Positions 32,433-40,196 of a stretch of DNA of 64,000 bases are shown piece after piece. This stretch comes from Tamaricihabitans halophyticus. Its GTDB lineage: Bacteria; Actinomycetota; Actinomycetes; Mycobacteriales; Pseudonocardiaceae. The stretch lies in the NCBI RefSeq assembly GCF_004340875.1, contig NZ_SLXQ01000001.1:1240001-1304000 (forward strand), in the 5' to 3' direction. Each line of letters begins with the position of its first letter. Position 1 is the first letter of the stretch. A program made the position numbers and the translations under genes. The notes below the pieces were generated by a model. That model worked only from the letters and a program-made list of their open reading frames with translations. It did no database searches and was not told the origin of the DNA.

Positions 32433-33278
32433 ATGGCACTGGATCCAGATGATCCGCGTCCGCCATATGTACAGGTAGCAAGCGCCCTTCGCGCGGCGAT
32501 TCTGACCAGGAAGTTCACGCCGGGTGACAAGCTGCCGTCCCGCGCCGAGCTGGCCAAAACCTACGGCGTGGCCTCCATGACCGTGCAAAACGCGCTCCGC
32601 GAACTACGCGACGAGGGTCTGATTGTCTCTCGGCAGGGCAGCGGAGTGTTCGTCCGCGAGCGCACGGAACGCCCCGTAGGGCTTCGTCCGCACATCGAGC
32701 AGGCCTTTGAAGCCGAAGAAGTCACGATCGACTTCGCGGGATTCTCCGGCGAAACCCTGCATGGCGCGATCAGCGAACCGCTCGACAAGATCCGCATTGG
32801 TCGACTACGACCGAAATCCATCAGCGTGCGGCTACTCGTACCAGATCCATCGATGCCCTGGAACCTGCCGTGCACGGTCGAAGACCGCGCCGACAGCCCC
32901 GAGTTTCGCCAGCGGGCCGAAGACATCATGCGCCGCCACACCCTTGCCGTCGTTGATGCGGTCACCGAGCTGGGCAACCTAGGGCTAGTCGAGAAAGCAT
33001 CCGCAGAGATCCGCGTTCACCCCGCAGCGCCGCTGTTCAAGCTCTACCTGATCAACAACGAGGAATCCTTCTTCGGCTACTACCCGGTTCGTGAACACGT
33101 CGTGTCCTATACCAGCGGCAATACTCAGGCCATCTATGACCTGATGGGCAAAGACACCATCCTGTTCCACCACTCCATCAACGATGACGACACCTCGACC
33201 GGATCGCAGTACGTCGAGCAATCGCGCATGTGGTTTGACAGCATGTGGACCAACGTCGCCCACGAATACCAACGATGA
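32433..33278 (+). CDS. GntR-family regulator, KorSA-like position
   Basis: 281 aa. N-terminal GntR wHTH: PPYVQVASALRAAILTRKFTPGDKLPSRAELAKTYGVASMTVQNALRELRDEGLIVSRQGSG (residues 10-70). The C-terminal 200 residues do not look like a plain UTRA or FCD domain; SVRLLVPD and an HTLAVVDAV/ FHHSINDD pattern suggest a different ligand fold. Divergent from the Pra-like gene. The stop overlaps the ATG of the HAD gene, so it also heads the cargo operon and may regulate it. Confidence 0.85.
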   Translation: MALDPDDPRPPYVQVASALRAAILTRKFTPGDKLPSRAELAKTYGVASMTVQNALRELRDEGLIVSRQGSGVFVRERTERPVGLRPHIEQAFEAEEVTIDFAGFSGETLHGAISEPLDKIRIGRLRPKSISVRLLVPDPSMPWNLPCTVEDRADSPEFRQRAEDIMRRHTLAVVDAVTELGNLGLVEKASAEIRVHPAAPLFKLYLINNEESFFGYYPVREHVVSYTSGNTQAIYDLMGKDTILFHHSINDDDTSTGSQYVEQSRMWFDSMWTNVAHEYQR

Positions 33279-33937
33279 ACGGCAGCACAGCTCAAGAACT
33301 TCTTGCCCGCACACACGCGCTCCTGCTCGACTTTGACGGCCCCGTATGCAGCGTGTTCGCCGGTATCCCCGCCAATACTGTCGCTGAACAGCTTCGCGTG
33401 GTGCTCGCCGACGAAGGACATGCCCAACTACCCGCAGCCGTGCGGGCCACCAGTGACCCCTTCGACGTGTTCCGCTACGCCGCCACGCTCGGCCAGGCCG
33501 AAGCCCGCTACGTCGAAGCCGCCTTCACCGCACACGAGCTCGAAGCCATCACCACCGCCGAACCCACACCCGGGGCACATGACCTCATCCATAGTTGGCA
33601 CCAGTCCGGCCGACCGCTGGCCATCGTGAGCAACAACAGCACCCAAGCCGTTCGCACCTATCTCGACCTGCACGCCCTGGCCCACCAGATCAACTACGTC
33701 TCCGCCCGCACCAGCTCCGATGTGGCGCTGCTCAAGCCCGACCCGCACCTAATCAACCAAGCTGTCACAGCCCTGGATGTTGAGCCGGAAGCATGCACCC
33801 TCATCGGAGACTCACTCACCGATATTGAAGCCGCCCACGCAGCGCGAACCGCGATCCTTGGCTATGCCAACAAGCCACACAAGACCGGCCCGATGGGCGA
33901 CGCAGGCGCCCAAGCGGTAATCACCACGCTCGGATGA
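33275..33937 (+). CDS. HAD-superfamily phosphatase
   Basis: 220 aa starting in the gntR stop (ATGA). All four HAD motifs are visible: LLLDFDGPV (nucleophile Asp and DxD), IVSNNST, KPDP (Lys), IGDSLTDIEAA. The helical cap between motifs I and II marks the C1/phosphoglycolate-phosphatase-like class. Likely hydrolyses a small phosphorylated metabolite. Coupled to gntR upstream and to a small gene 1 bp downstream. Confidence 0.9.
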   Translation: MNGSTAQELLARTHALLLDFDGPVCSVFAGIPANTVAEQLRVVLADEGHAQLPAAVRATSDPFDVFRYAATLGQAEARYVEAAFTAHELEAITTAEPTPGAHDLIHSWHQSGRPLAIVSNNSTQAVRTYLDLHALAHQINYVSARTSSDVALLKPDPHLINQAVTALDVEPEACTLIGDSLTDIEAAHAARTAILGYANKPHKTGPMGDAGAQAVITTLG

Positions 33938-33938
33938 G

Positions 33939-34169
33939 GTGCAACCCGCACCGAGCGATATCGCCTACGTCGCCCGGCACAACATCGGCGGTCGAGTCAT
34001 TATGCATATCGCCGGAGTGCACTCGATCGGTTCTCTCGGTGCTGTGCACTACCTGGCCGACATTTACCGTGAGGTGAAGAAGAGCTCGTTCTCCCTGGCG
34101 GTCCGGGCATGTTACGAAGGGCAGACGATCACCGAAAGCGAGCTAGCCGCCGGTCCGTACGTCTGGTGA
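33939..34169 (+). CDS. Small conserved-looking protein in cargo operon
   Basis: 76 aa from a GTG at 33939 with the HAD gene stop 1 bp upstream. The sequence is rich in structured motifs (DIAYVARHNIGGRVIMHIAG, GSLGAVHYLADIYREV, LAVRACYEGQTITESELAAGPYVW) and unlike a random frame: no low complexity and a clear strand-helix-strand rhythm. The PP2C-like gene begins 5 bp after it. I do not recognise it. An internal ATG at about 34002 could be the real start. Confidence 0.55.
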   Translation: MQPAPSDIAYVARHNIGGRVIMHIAGVHSIGSLGAVHYLADIYREVKKSSFSLAVRACYEGQTITESELAAGPYVW

Positions 34170-34174
34170 GGTGC

Positions 34175-34966
34175 ATGCAGGTCACGTCCGCACAGCTCCC
34201 CGCAATCGAGGACAGCGACGACAAGATCTTCACGACTCCCAACGCCGTGATCATGCTGGACGGCGCTTCAGCCTTTCTGCCCGTGCCCACGGCCGCGAAC
34301 CTGTACGCCGACCACCTCGGCCGGACCATGCGCGAGCATCTAGCCGCCGAACCTGCCGCACCACTGCGAACAGTGCTGGCTGAAGCCATCGGCACGACCG
34401 CGGCACATTTCGACCTCGCCGCGGGTACATCCCCATCCAGCGCGGTCACCATAGCCCGGATAGCCAACGGCGAGCTAGAGCTTCTGCTGCTGGGCGACAA
34501 CATGGCCATCCTGCCTGGCGAGTTCAGGACCGACGACCGGATGGACCACCTCAACCTCGCACCACGCCGCCGCTACCGCGAACGCCTCGCCGCAGGAACC
34601 GGCTACGACACCACACACAAGGAACTACTGCGCGAGTTACAACAGCAACAAGCCGCACTGCGCAATGTGGACGGCGGCTACTGGATCGCCGAAACCAACC
34701 CATATGCCGCCAGACAAGCACTGATCAGCACACATCCGCTCGATCACGTGCCCTGGCTGATCCTCGCCACCGACGGCGCCTACAACACCATGACCCATCT
34801 CGGCCTCACCGACTGGCCACGCTACGCCCGCGCCGACCACAGCCAGCTCGCCAGCCTGCTACACCACTGCCAGCAATGGGAGAGCCACCACGACCCCCAG
34901 GCACAAGCCCTACCCCGAGCCAAACGCCACGACGACAAAAGCATCGCCGCAATAGCCACACCGTGA
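34175..34966 (+). CDS. PP2C-like protein phosphatase
   Basis: 263 aa from the ATG at 34175. PP2C metal motifs: VIMLDGAS (first Asp-Gly), SSAVTIARIANGELELLLLGD (T-x-x-GD), WLILATDGAYN (ATDG) and a final RHDDKSIAAI (DD). This set places it in the PPM/PP2C superfamily, though the N-terminal RxxNED segment is reduced to EDSDDKIF. Could dephosphorylate Ser/Thr proteins or a metabolite. Coupled to the DUF218 gene by a GTGA overlap. Confidence 0.75.
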   Translation: MQVTSAQLPAIEDSDDKIFTTPNAVIMLDGASAFLPVPTAANLYADHLGRTMREHLAAEPAAPLRTVLAEAIGTTAAHFDLAAGTSPSSAVTIARIANGELELLLLGDNMAILPGEFRTDDRMDHLNLAPRRRYRERLAAGTGYDTTHKELLRELQQQQAALRNVDGGYWIAETNPYAARQALISTHPLDHVPWLILATDGAYNTMTHLGLTDWPRYARADHSQLASLLHHCQQWESHHDPQAQALPRAKRHDDKSIAAIATP

Positions 34967-35664
34967 CACACTTTGGAAGATCGCAGCTTGACCTTTCTGC
35001 CGATGAACCAGTCATGATCATGCCCGTCGTAACTGATGCAGTGCTTGCCGATGCCCAGGTGTTGTGGGATTTCCACCGCATCGACGACCCGCTGCAGCCG
35101 GTGGATATCGCGATCGGACTCGGCAGTCACGATCCCGGCGTGCCTGTCTACGCTGCCGAGCTCTACCACCAGGGCCTGTTCCCCCTGATCGTGTTCACCG
35201 GCGCCAACGCACCCACCACCATCGACACTTTCCCGCGCGGCGAAGCCGTGCACTACCGCGAGATCGCCATCGAGCACGGCGTGCCGGCCAGCGCCATCCT
35301 GCTGGAAACCCGCGCCACCCACACCGGCGAGAACATCGACTTCACCTGCGCCCTACTTGACGAACACGGCATCACAGTCCACTCGGCACTGCTACTCAGC
35401 CGCCCTTACCAGCAACGGCGAGCCCGCTCGACCGCTATCGCCCGCTGGCCCGACATCGACCTCTCCTGCTCGGCCGCACACACCCCGATGACCGAATACC
35501 TCGCGAAGATAGGCACCGAACGGGTCATCAACATGCTCGTCGGCGACACCCAACGCCTCACCCACTACGCCCACACCGACGAACACATCCCCACCCACGT
35601 ACAACGCGCCTACCAACGACTCATCACAGCCGGCTACACCACGCGCCTACTCCGTTCGTCGTAA
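34963..35664 (+). CDS. YdcF/DUF218-family protein
   Basis: 233 aa if started at the GTG overlapping the PP2C stop; an ATG at 35014 (MIMPVV) is a plausible alternative that matches the usual family N-terminus better. DUF218 marks: IAIGLGSHD, LIVFTGAN, LLETRATHTGENIDFT. DUF218 proteins bind nucleotide or SAM-like ligands; no reaction is established for this subgroup. No signal peptide or membrane helix, unlike ElyC/SanA. It converges on the flavoprotein gene with an 18-bp overlap. Confidence 0.8.
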   Translation: MTHFGRSQLDLSADEPVMIMPVVTDAVLADAQVLWDFHRIDDPLQPVDIAIGLGSHDPGVPVYAAELYHQGLFPLIVFTGANAPTTIDTFPRGEAVHYREIAIEHGVPASAILLETRATHTGENIDFTCALLDEHGITVHSALLLSRPYQQRRARSTAIARWPDIDLSCSAAHTPMTEYLAKIGTERVINMLVGDTQRLTHYAHTDEHIPTHVQRAYQRLITAGYTTRLLRSS

Positions 35665-36228
35665 GTCACTTGCGTGCCCGGCAACCAGCGGCACGATCGT
35701 GTCGATAATCGCCGTCCACGGCAGCTCGCGACCAGGTGCAGAACGCGGTGTGTGCAACGGCCAGACATCGTCACCCATGACGATATGCACGCCAGCATCG
35801 CGCAACGCGGCGATATGGCCGTCCCAGGCAGGCTGATTCGCATGCGCTGCATTAACCCGGGGAAAGACCACAATGGGCAGTGCACCGAACCCAATAGCCT
35901 CACACACTTGAGTGAGCGCCTGATTATCCGCAATCCCCAAGGCAAGTTTCGCGACCGTATTGGACGTCGCTGGCACAACAGCGTAGCAATCCACCGGCGG
36001 ATGAGGGCTGTCATCATTGGGCAGCCGAGGCTGGTACCGGACAGGTAACCCGGTCGCCTGCTCAATCCTAGCGATATCGCCCGACTCCCGAAGCCACGTC
36101 GCCGCCGTAGGGGTAAGTGTCACTGCCACCCGCCAGCCCTTTTCCTGCATCGGCTCAACGAACTTCGAGCAGATCTGCTCAAGGCCACCGGCCGCACATC
36201 CGATCAATCCCAGCACAGGCACTGCCAT
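35647..36228 (-). CDS. Flavoprotein of the HFCD (PPC-decarboxylase-like) fold
   Basis: 193 aa. Glycine-rich start GLIGCAAGGLEQICSK, then the FMN-binding PATSNT-x-x-K motif in VVPATSNTVAKLALGIADN, and VFPRVNAAHANQPAW in the place of the substrate clamp PxMNxxM. Relatives include CoaC and the peptide decarboxylases EpiD/MrsD, but the catalytic His of those is not obvious here, so redox or reduced-activity roles are possible. A GTGAGGG site precedes the ATG. It overlaps the DUF218 gene tail-to-tail by 18 bp. Confidence 0.8.
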   Translation of the reverse strand: MAVPVLGLIGCAAGGLEQICSKFVEPMQEKGWRVAVTLTPTAATWLRESGDIARIEQATGLPVRYQPRLPNDDSPHPPVDCYAVVPATSNTVAKLALGIADNQALTQVCEAIGFGALPIVVFPRVNAAHANQPAWDGHIAALRDAGVHIVMGDDVWPLHTPRSAPGRELPWTAIIDTIVPLVAGHASDLRRTE

Positions 36229-36245
36229 CAGCCCTCACTTGCGCC

Positions 36246-36884
36246 CTAGTTCTGGGCGCTGTCGGGCTCGAGGAGCTGCTGGACGAGCATGTCGGCCAGC
36301 CAGTTCACATACGAAGCCGGCGGCCAACCGCATCCACTAGTGGCATTGAGATACGTATCCAGACCGGTGAGGATCCACGCGCGATCCACTGCCTCGACTT
36401 CGGACAGACCACGCCGGATCGCTCCGGTTGTCGCGATCCGCTGGATCAGTGCAGTCAGCCCCGCACGACGGCGGGCATTGCCCTCAGCCGCCATCTCTTC
36501 CATCTCCGCAGCGACCTCGCGGGCCATGAGCAGCTGCGGCATGCTCGCGGAGAAGAACGCTCCGGTCCACTCGGCAAACGCTCGCAGGATCCTCTGCGGA
36601 TCGTCCTCAGCCGCGATCCGCTCTCGCCACAGCGCGGCGTCGGCGGATTCCTCCATCTGCTCGACGATGGCGCGGGCAACCTTGGCTTTCGAACCGAATG
36701 CTGCGTACACGGTCTGGGTCGCCACCCCGGCATGCTTCGCGATCTGGGCGATAGTCGTTCCAGCGAACCCGCTCGTCTCGAACAGTTCGCGCGCAGCCCC
36801 GGTGATCGCCGCCCGGGTTCGACTCGCCTGTGCCGCACGCAAGCTCGAGCGGTACTGCCGCCGCGACGTCGATTGATCCGACAT
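36246..36884 (-). CDS. TetR-family regulator
   Basis: 212 aa from the ATG at 36884 (MSDQSTSRR) with GGGAGGG upstream. HTH: RAAITGAARELFETSGFAGTTIAQIAKHAGVATQTVYAAFGSKAKV (about residues 24-70). Divergent from the membrane protein at 36961, separated by 76 bp, so that gene is the likely target. It ends 17 bp from the flavoprotein start and marks the right border of the element remnant. Confidence 0.9.
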   Translation of the reverse strand: MSDQSTSRRQYRSSLRAAQASRTRAAITGAARELFETSGFAGTTIAQIAKHAGVATQTVYAAFGSKAKVARAIVEQMEESADAALWRERIAAEDDPQRILRAFAEWTGAFFSASMPQLLMAREVAAEMEEMAAEGNARRRAGLTALIQRIATTGAIRRGLSEVEAVDRAWILTGLDTYLNATSGCGWPPASYVNWLADMLVQQLLEPDSAQN

Positions 36885-36960
36885 CCCGCCGTCCCTCCCA
36901 GCGCTCGCCTGCACAGCCCGGTCTGGACTTTATTGGATAGAGTGAACTACAGTCAAATTT

Positions 36961-37527
36961 ATGAATCAGCGGCAGGCGACCGCATCGGTTCGCGGTCGGG
37001 AGGTCGGCGCTCAGATCGCCGGCGTGTTCGGGTTGGTATTCGTCGCGATTAACTCGACGGCCTTGGCCGGTGCACTTCGGGCGACACTGTTGGTCATCGC
37101 GGGCCTCGCGCTCGCGGCGATCCTCGCGCTGAGCTTCCGCAGCTATCGGCAACCGCGCACGGATGGTGCGGAGCGTTCGGCAAGCGGCTCGCCCTTCGGA
37201 TGGAAGTACTGGCTGATCGTTGCTATCGAGGCCGTCGCACTGTTCGGCGGCAGTCGACTGATCAGCGAGATGGGTTATCCCGAACTCGGCATCGCCTGGG
37301 TCGCGTTCATCGTTGGAACCCACTTCTTCGCCCTGGCCGTGATCTTCCGACTCGCCCGGTTCCACCTGCTCGGGGCAATCGTGACCGTGCTCGGGCTCGC
37401 CGGGTTCGCCATCCGCGCGCTCGGCCACGTCGAGCCGATCGCCCTGGTCAGTGGCGTGCTCAGCGGGTTCACGCTACTCGCGTTCGGGCTATGGGCATTC
37501 GCACCAAGCGCTTCAGTACATCGGTAA
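36961..37527 (+). CDS. Integral membrane protein of unknown function
   Basis: 188 aa with about six hydrophobic segments (for example IAGVFGLVFVAINSTALAG, ALRATLLVIAGLALAAILAL, YWLIVAIEAVALFGGSRL, FALAVIFRLARFHLLGAIVTVLGLAG). No transporter motif is visible. Its short gap from the divergent tetR suggests TetR control, so an efflux or membrane-stress role is possible but unproven. Confidence 0.7.
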   Translation: MNQRQATASVRGREVGAQIAGVFGLVFVAINSTALAGALRATLLVIAGLALAAILALSFRSYRQPRTDGAERSASGSPFGWKYWLIVAIEAVALFGGSRLISEMGYPELGIAWVAFIVGTHFFALAVIFRLARFHLLGAIVTVLGLAGFAIRALGHVEPIALVSGVLSGFTLLAFGLWAFAPSASVHR

Positions 37528-37568
37528 GCCGCAACATCGGTGAAACATCGCCGTGCCAGTCTGTTCAG

Positions 37569-38039
37569 ATGCAGTCCATGACCGTCCACATCGAGCAGGA
37601 CGACCTTACTCGCCCCGAGGTCCAGGCATTACTCCTCGAACACTTGCGGGACATGCGGGCCACCTCGCCCAAGGAAAGCGTGCACGCGCTCGACATCGAC
37701 GGCCTACGCGAGGACCACAGCACGTTCTGGACCGCCTGGAGTAACGGCACACTATTGGGCTGCGGCGCCCTATTACACCTCGAGGTCAGCCACGGCGAGA
37801 TGAAGTCGATGCGCACCACACCCAGCGCGCGGGGCCTCGGTGTCGCTACGCGAATGCTCCGCCACATCATCGCCGAAGCACGACGGCGCGGCTATGTCCG
37901 GTTAAGCCTGGAAACCGGAGCCCAGGACTTCTTCGCGCCCGCCCGCAAGCTCTACCGCAAACACGGTTTCACCGAATGCGCACCGTTCGCCGACTACCAG
38001 CCGGACCCCAACAGCGTGTTTCTCAGCGCCACCATCTAA
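37569..38039 (+). CDS. GNAT-family N-acetyltransferase
   Basis: 156 aa from the ATG at 37569; a second ATG at 37578 is equally plausible. The acetyl-CoA binding motif is RGLGVATRML after the strand GEMKSMRT, followed by LSLETG and the C-terminal ARKLYRKHGFTECAPFADY, which is the YsnE/YncA-like pattern. The substrate (amino acid, antibiotic or protein N-terminus) is not readable. Followed 30 bp later by the orphan gene at 38069. Confidence 0.88.
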   Translation: MQSMTVHIEQDDLTRPEVQALLLEHLRDMRATSPKESVHALDIDGLREDHSTFWTAWSNGTLLGCGALLHLEVSHGEMKSMRTTPSARGLGVATRMLRHIIAEARRRGYVRLSLETGAQDFFAPARKLYRKHGFTECAPFADYQPDPNSVFLSATI

Positions 38040-38068
38040 TCGAACGCCTGGCGGGGCACAATGACAGC

Positions 38069-38857
38069 GTGCTGCGCTTCTCCAGTTCCACCACTTTCGA
38101 CGCCTGGCTCGACGAACGGTACGGCTTCGCGGATGGACACCTTGCGCGACTCGAACGCACCGCCACCGACACGGTCACCGTTGTCCTTGAGGAATACCGC
38201 CAACGCGGCTGGCGCCCCGGTGATATCGCCATCGTGGACAGTTACGAGCTCATCGCCGAGCAAGCCGAACTCGACGCACCAACCAGCCACAACCCAACAG
38301 ACGTACTGGAGAGTGTCGAAACCGACGAATCCGGTGAGCGTATCGTCATCGAGTTCACTCTTGGCGCACAACTGATCCGGCTACGCACCACCGGGCTGAA
38401 CATCCGACTCGCCGGCACCGAGCGGCGTAGGACCACGCCCTGGGTGGCCAACGAGTTCACCGTGCACACCGACCGGACCCATGACGATCAGTTCTGGGCC
38501 AGCAGGGTAAGCACGATACTCGACATGCCAGCCGTCTGGCGCACACTCGGCGGCCGCGAAGCGCGTGCTCCCGGGCTTGACCCGGACGGCTGCTTCCTAC
38601 AGAAGGCCGCTTTGCTGTCCACAACAGACCAAGGGGTGTTCTACACGCGCTTCCGCGAGCACCGGAGCACATGGCGAGCCTGGCACCGCGACATCGAGCC
38701 CGACCTCTGGCACGCCGTACGTCTGGTAGCAACCGAGTTCGCGCAGATTCACACCGGCAACTGCGTGTTCAACTCAGCCGACTGGGCCACCTTTGTCGCC
38801 ACCAACACCTTTCCACCGGACGAACGGCTGACCGGCCGGCCAACGAGCACCGGCTAG
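38069..38857 (+). CDS. Orphan protein, unknown function
   Basis: 262 aa if started at the GTG at 38069 (MLRFSSSTTFDAWLDERYG). A two-part look: an acidic helical N-terminal segment (LARLERTATDTVTVVLEEYRQRGWRPGDIAIVDSY) and a beta-rich middle (RIVIEFTLGAQLIRLRTTGLNIRLAG) followed by a Trp/Arg-rich region with HRDIEPDLWHAVRLVATEFAQIHTGNC. No signal peptide or helix bundle. I do not recognise it. Convergent with the MSH-transferase-fold gene via a shared CTAG. Confidence 0.6.
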   Translation: MLRFSSSTTFDAWLDERYGFADGHLARLERTATDTVTVVLEEYRQRGWRPGDIAIVDSYELIAEQAELDAPTSHNPTDVLESVETDESGERIVIEFTLGAQLIRLRTTGLNIRLAGTERRRTTPWVANEFTVHTDRTHDDQFWASRVSTILDMPAVWRTLGGREARAPGLDPDGCFLQKAALLSTTDQGVFYTRFREHRSTWRAWHRDIEPDLWHAVRLVATEFAQIHTGNCVFNSADWATFVATNTFPPDERLTGRPTSTG

Positions 38858-39690
38858 CGAACGATCGCGACAAGTTCACAGAGCGCGCCGATGATCGAAG
38901 AATCACCGGAGGCCCTGGCCCGTTCCCTGGTCGTCGCCGGCTCGATCGCCCTGGTCGCCATCCGCCATGCGGTATCCGCGTCGAACTGAACCTCGGCCAC
39001 CACCTGCCCGGCAACACCTGGCACCAGCGACCAACCTGCATCGGTCGCGGTCACCGTCCACTCCGCGGCCGGGATATCCGCGACGGTCACCCGAACCCGC
39101 GATCCCCGCACCGCCCGTTGCTTGGCCAAGGTGATCGGCAGCGCCCGGAAGAACGTATCCAGCACCGGGCCGAGCAGCGTCGGATCGGTATCCACCTGCG
39201 CGCCGGTTGCTTCCCTGACCTGCTGCCGGTGCACCCAGTACTCTGTCAGCTCCCGCGCGCAGTCCAGCCACCTGGGGGCGGGGTCAACGCCTGCCCAGGA
39301 CACCCCGAGGCTCGGCGCGAACTGGTCACTTTCCAAGAACAGTTGGGAAATCCACGCACCGGAGAGCTCCAGGGTGTCCACGAGGGCACGCGCGCTGATG
39401 CGCTGGGTGGCATCCACCCAGTCCTGGTTCTGCCGATGAATGAAGCTCGCCAGGTCCTCGCCAGTCTGCGGCCCACCACCGCCGAAATGGCCGTCCCGGT
39501 CCCTGGCGATCCGCCCGTAGTCATCTCCGAGCACATGCGCGACCACATCCCGCACTGTCCACCTCGAGGTGACGGGTCGCTGCCAGTCCGCATCGTCGAG
39601 GGTGCGCAGGTAATCAACCAACCGCGCGCGCTCCGTGGCAAACAGTCCACGTGCGTCGATGGGCTCACCAAGCCAGCTGAGATCGTCCAC
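38854..39690 (-). CDS. Mycothiol-dependent maleylpyruvate isomerase-family protein
   Basis: 278 aa. DinB-like four-helix N-terminal domain with WTVRDVVAHVLGDDYG (metal His) and ELTEYWVHRQQVREATG (Glu and His of the metal triad), then the SCP2-like C-terminal domain typical of mycothiol-dependent transferases. Such enzymes use mycothiol, the actinobacterial thiol, in isomerisation or detoxification. Specific substrate unknown. One of three family members between 38.8 and 42.7 kb. Confidence 0.82.
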   Translation of the reverse strand: MDDLSWLGEPIDARGLFATERARLVDYLRTLDDADWQRPVTSRWTVRDVVAHVLGDDYGRIARDRDGHFGGGGPQTGEDLASFIHRQNQDWVDATQRISARALVDTLELSGAWISQLFLESDQFAPSLGVSWAGVDPAPRWLDCARELTEYWVHRQQVREATGAQVDTDPTLLGPVLDTFFRALPITLAKQRAVRGSRVRVTVADIPAAEWTVTATDAGWSLVPGVAGQVVAEVQFDADTAWRMATRAIEPATTRERARASGDSSIIGALCELVAIVR

Positions 39691-39742
39691 CGCCGCACGG
39701 TAACGCCGAACAAACCCGACGCGCAGCGGGATTTACCGTGGT

Positions 39743-40084
39743 TTACTCCCCATCAAATGCTTTGCGAAGCTTGGCCGGCGCCTTGATTCGCCAGGATTCC
39801 TCGATTAGCTCGGTTAACTGCTGAGTGTCCACCTTGTCCAGATCAACCAGGATCGCCCCGTATCCGTCGTAATGCGACGTGGTGTAGAAGGCCGGCTCCC
39901 CGGAGGCAAGCAGCGCCTCCTTCTCTTCCAGGCTGCACATCAGCACCAGACCGCCCTCGGCCTCGCTACGCAACCTGGCGAATCCCTTCCCGCGTACCTT
40001 CAGCGCGGGCGTCCGGTACGAGGTCGACTCGGTGACCTCCGGCAAGCGGCCGGCGATCGAGACCACATCAGCCCAGTTCGGCAT
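39743..40084 (-). CDS. MmcQ/YjbR-family DNA-binding-like protein
   Basis: 113 aa from the ATG at 40084 (MPNWADVVSI). Sequence TPALKVRGKGFARLR, LVLMCSLEEKEALLASGEPAFYTTSHYDGYGAILVDL and IEESWRIKAPAKLRKAFD match the YjbR double-wing/CyaY-like fold. The true role of the family is unclear. An AAGGAG site 12 nt upstream is part of a half copy of the dispersed palindrome (40099-40115). Confidence 0.82.
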   Translation of the reverse strand: MPNWADVVSIAGRLPEVTESTSYRTPALKVRGKGFARLRSEAEGGLVLMCSLEEKEALLASGEPAFYTTSHYDGYGAILVDLDKVDTQQLTELIEESWRIKAPAKLRKAFDGE

Positions 40085-40098
40085 CGCTCGGGACCTCT

Positions 40099-40115
40099 CC
40101 TTAGCATCTTGCGGG
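40099..40115. repeat. Half copy of the dispersed palindrome
   Basis: CCTTAGCATCTTGCGGG resembles one arm plus the core of the 24-bp element and shares GCATCTTGCGG with the variant at 16143-16170. It overlaps the ribosome site of the YjbR-like gene. No second arm is visible. Confidence 0.4.
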
Positions 40116-40196
40116 AGCAAACCACACGCCGAAGGTACGCCGCCGTCCGTAGCGTGGGAACCGTCAGCCGAACACGCGCCAAGGAGACCCGGTTAG

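Noticed and set aside
36117-37052. 311-codon rightward frame opposite tetR
   Set aside because: Shadow of the TetR gene and its divergent promoter region; the leftward TetR protein has a clear HTH.
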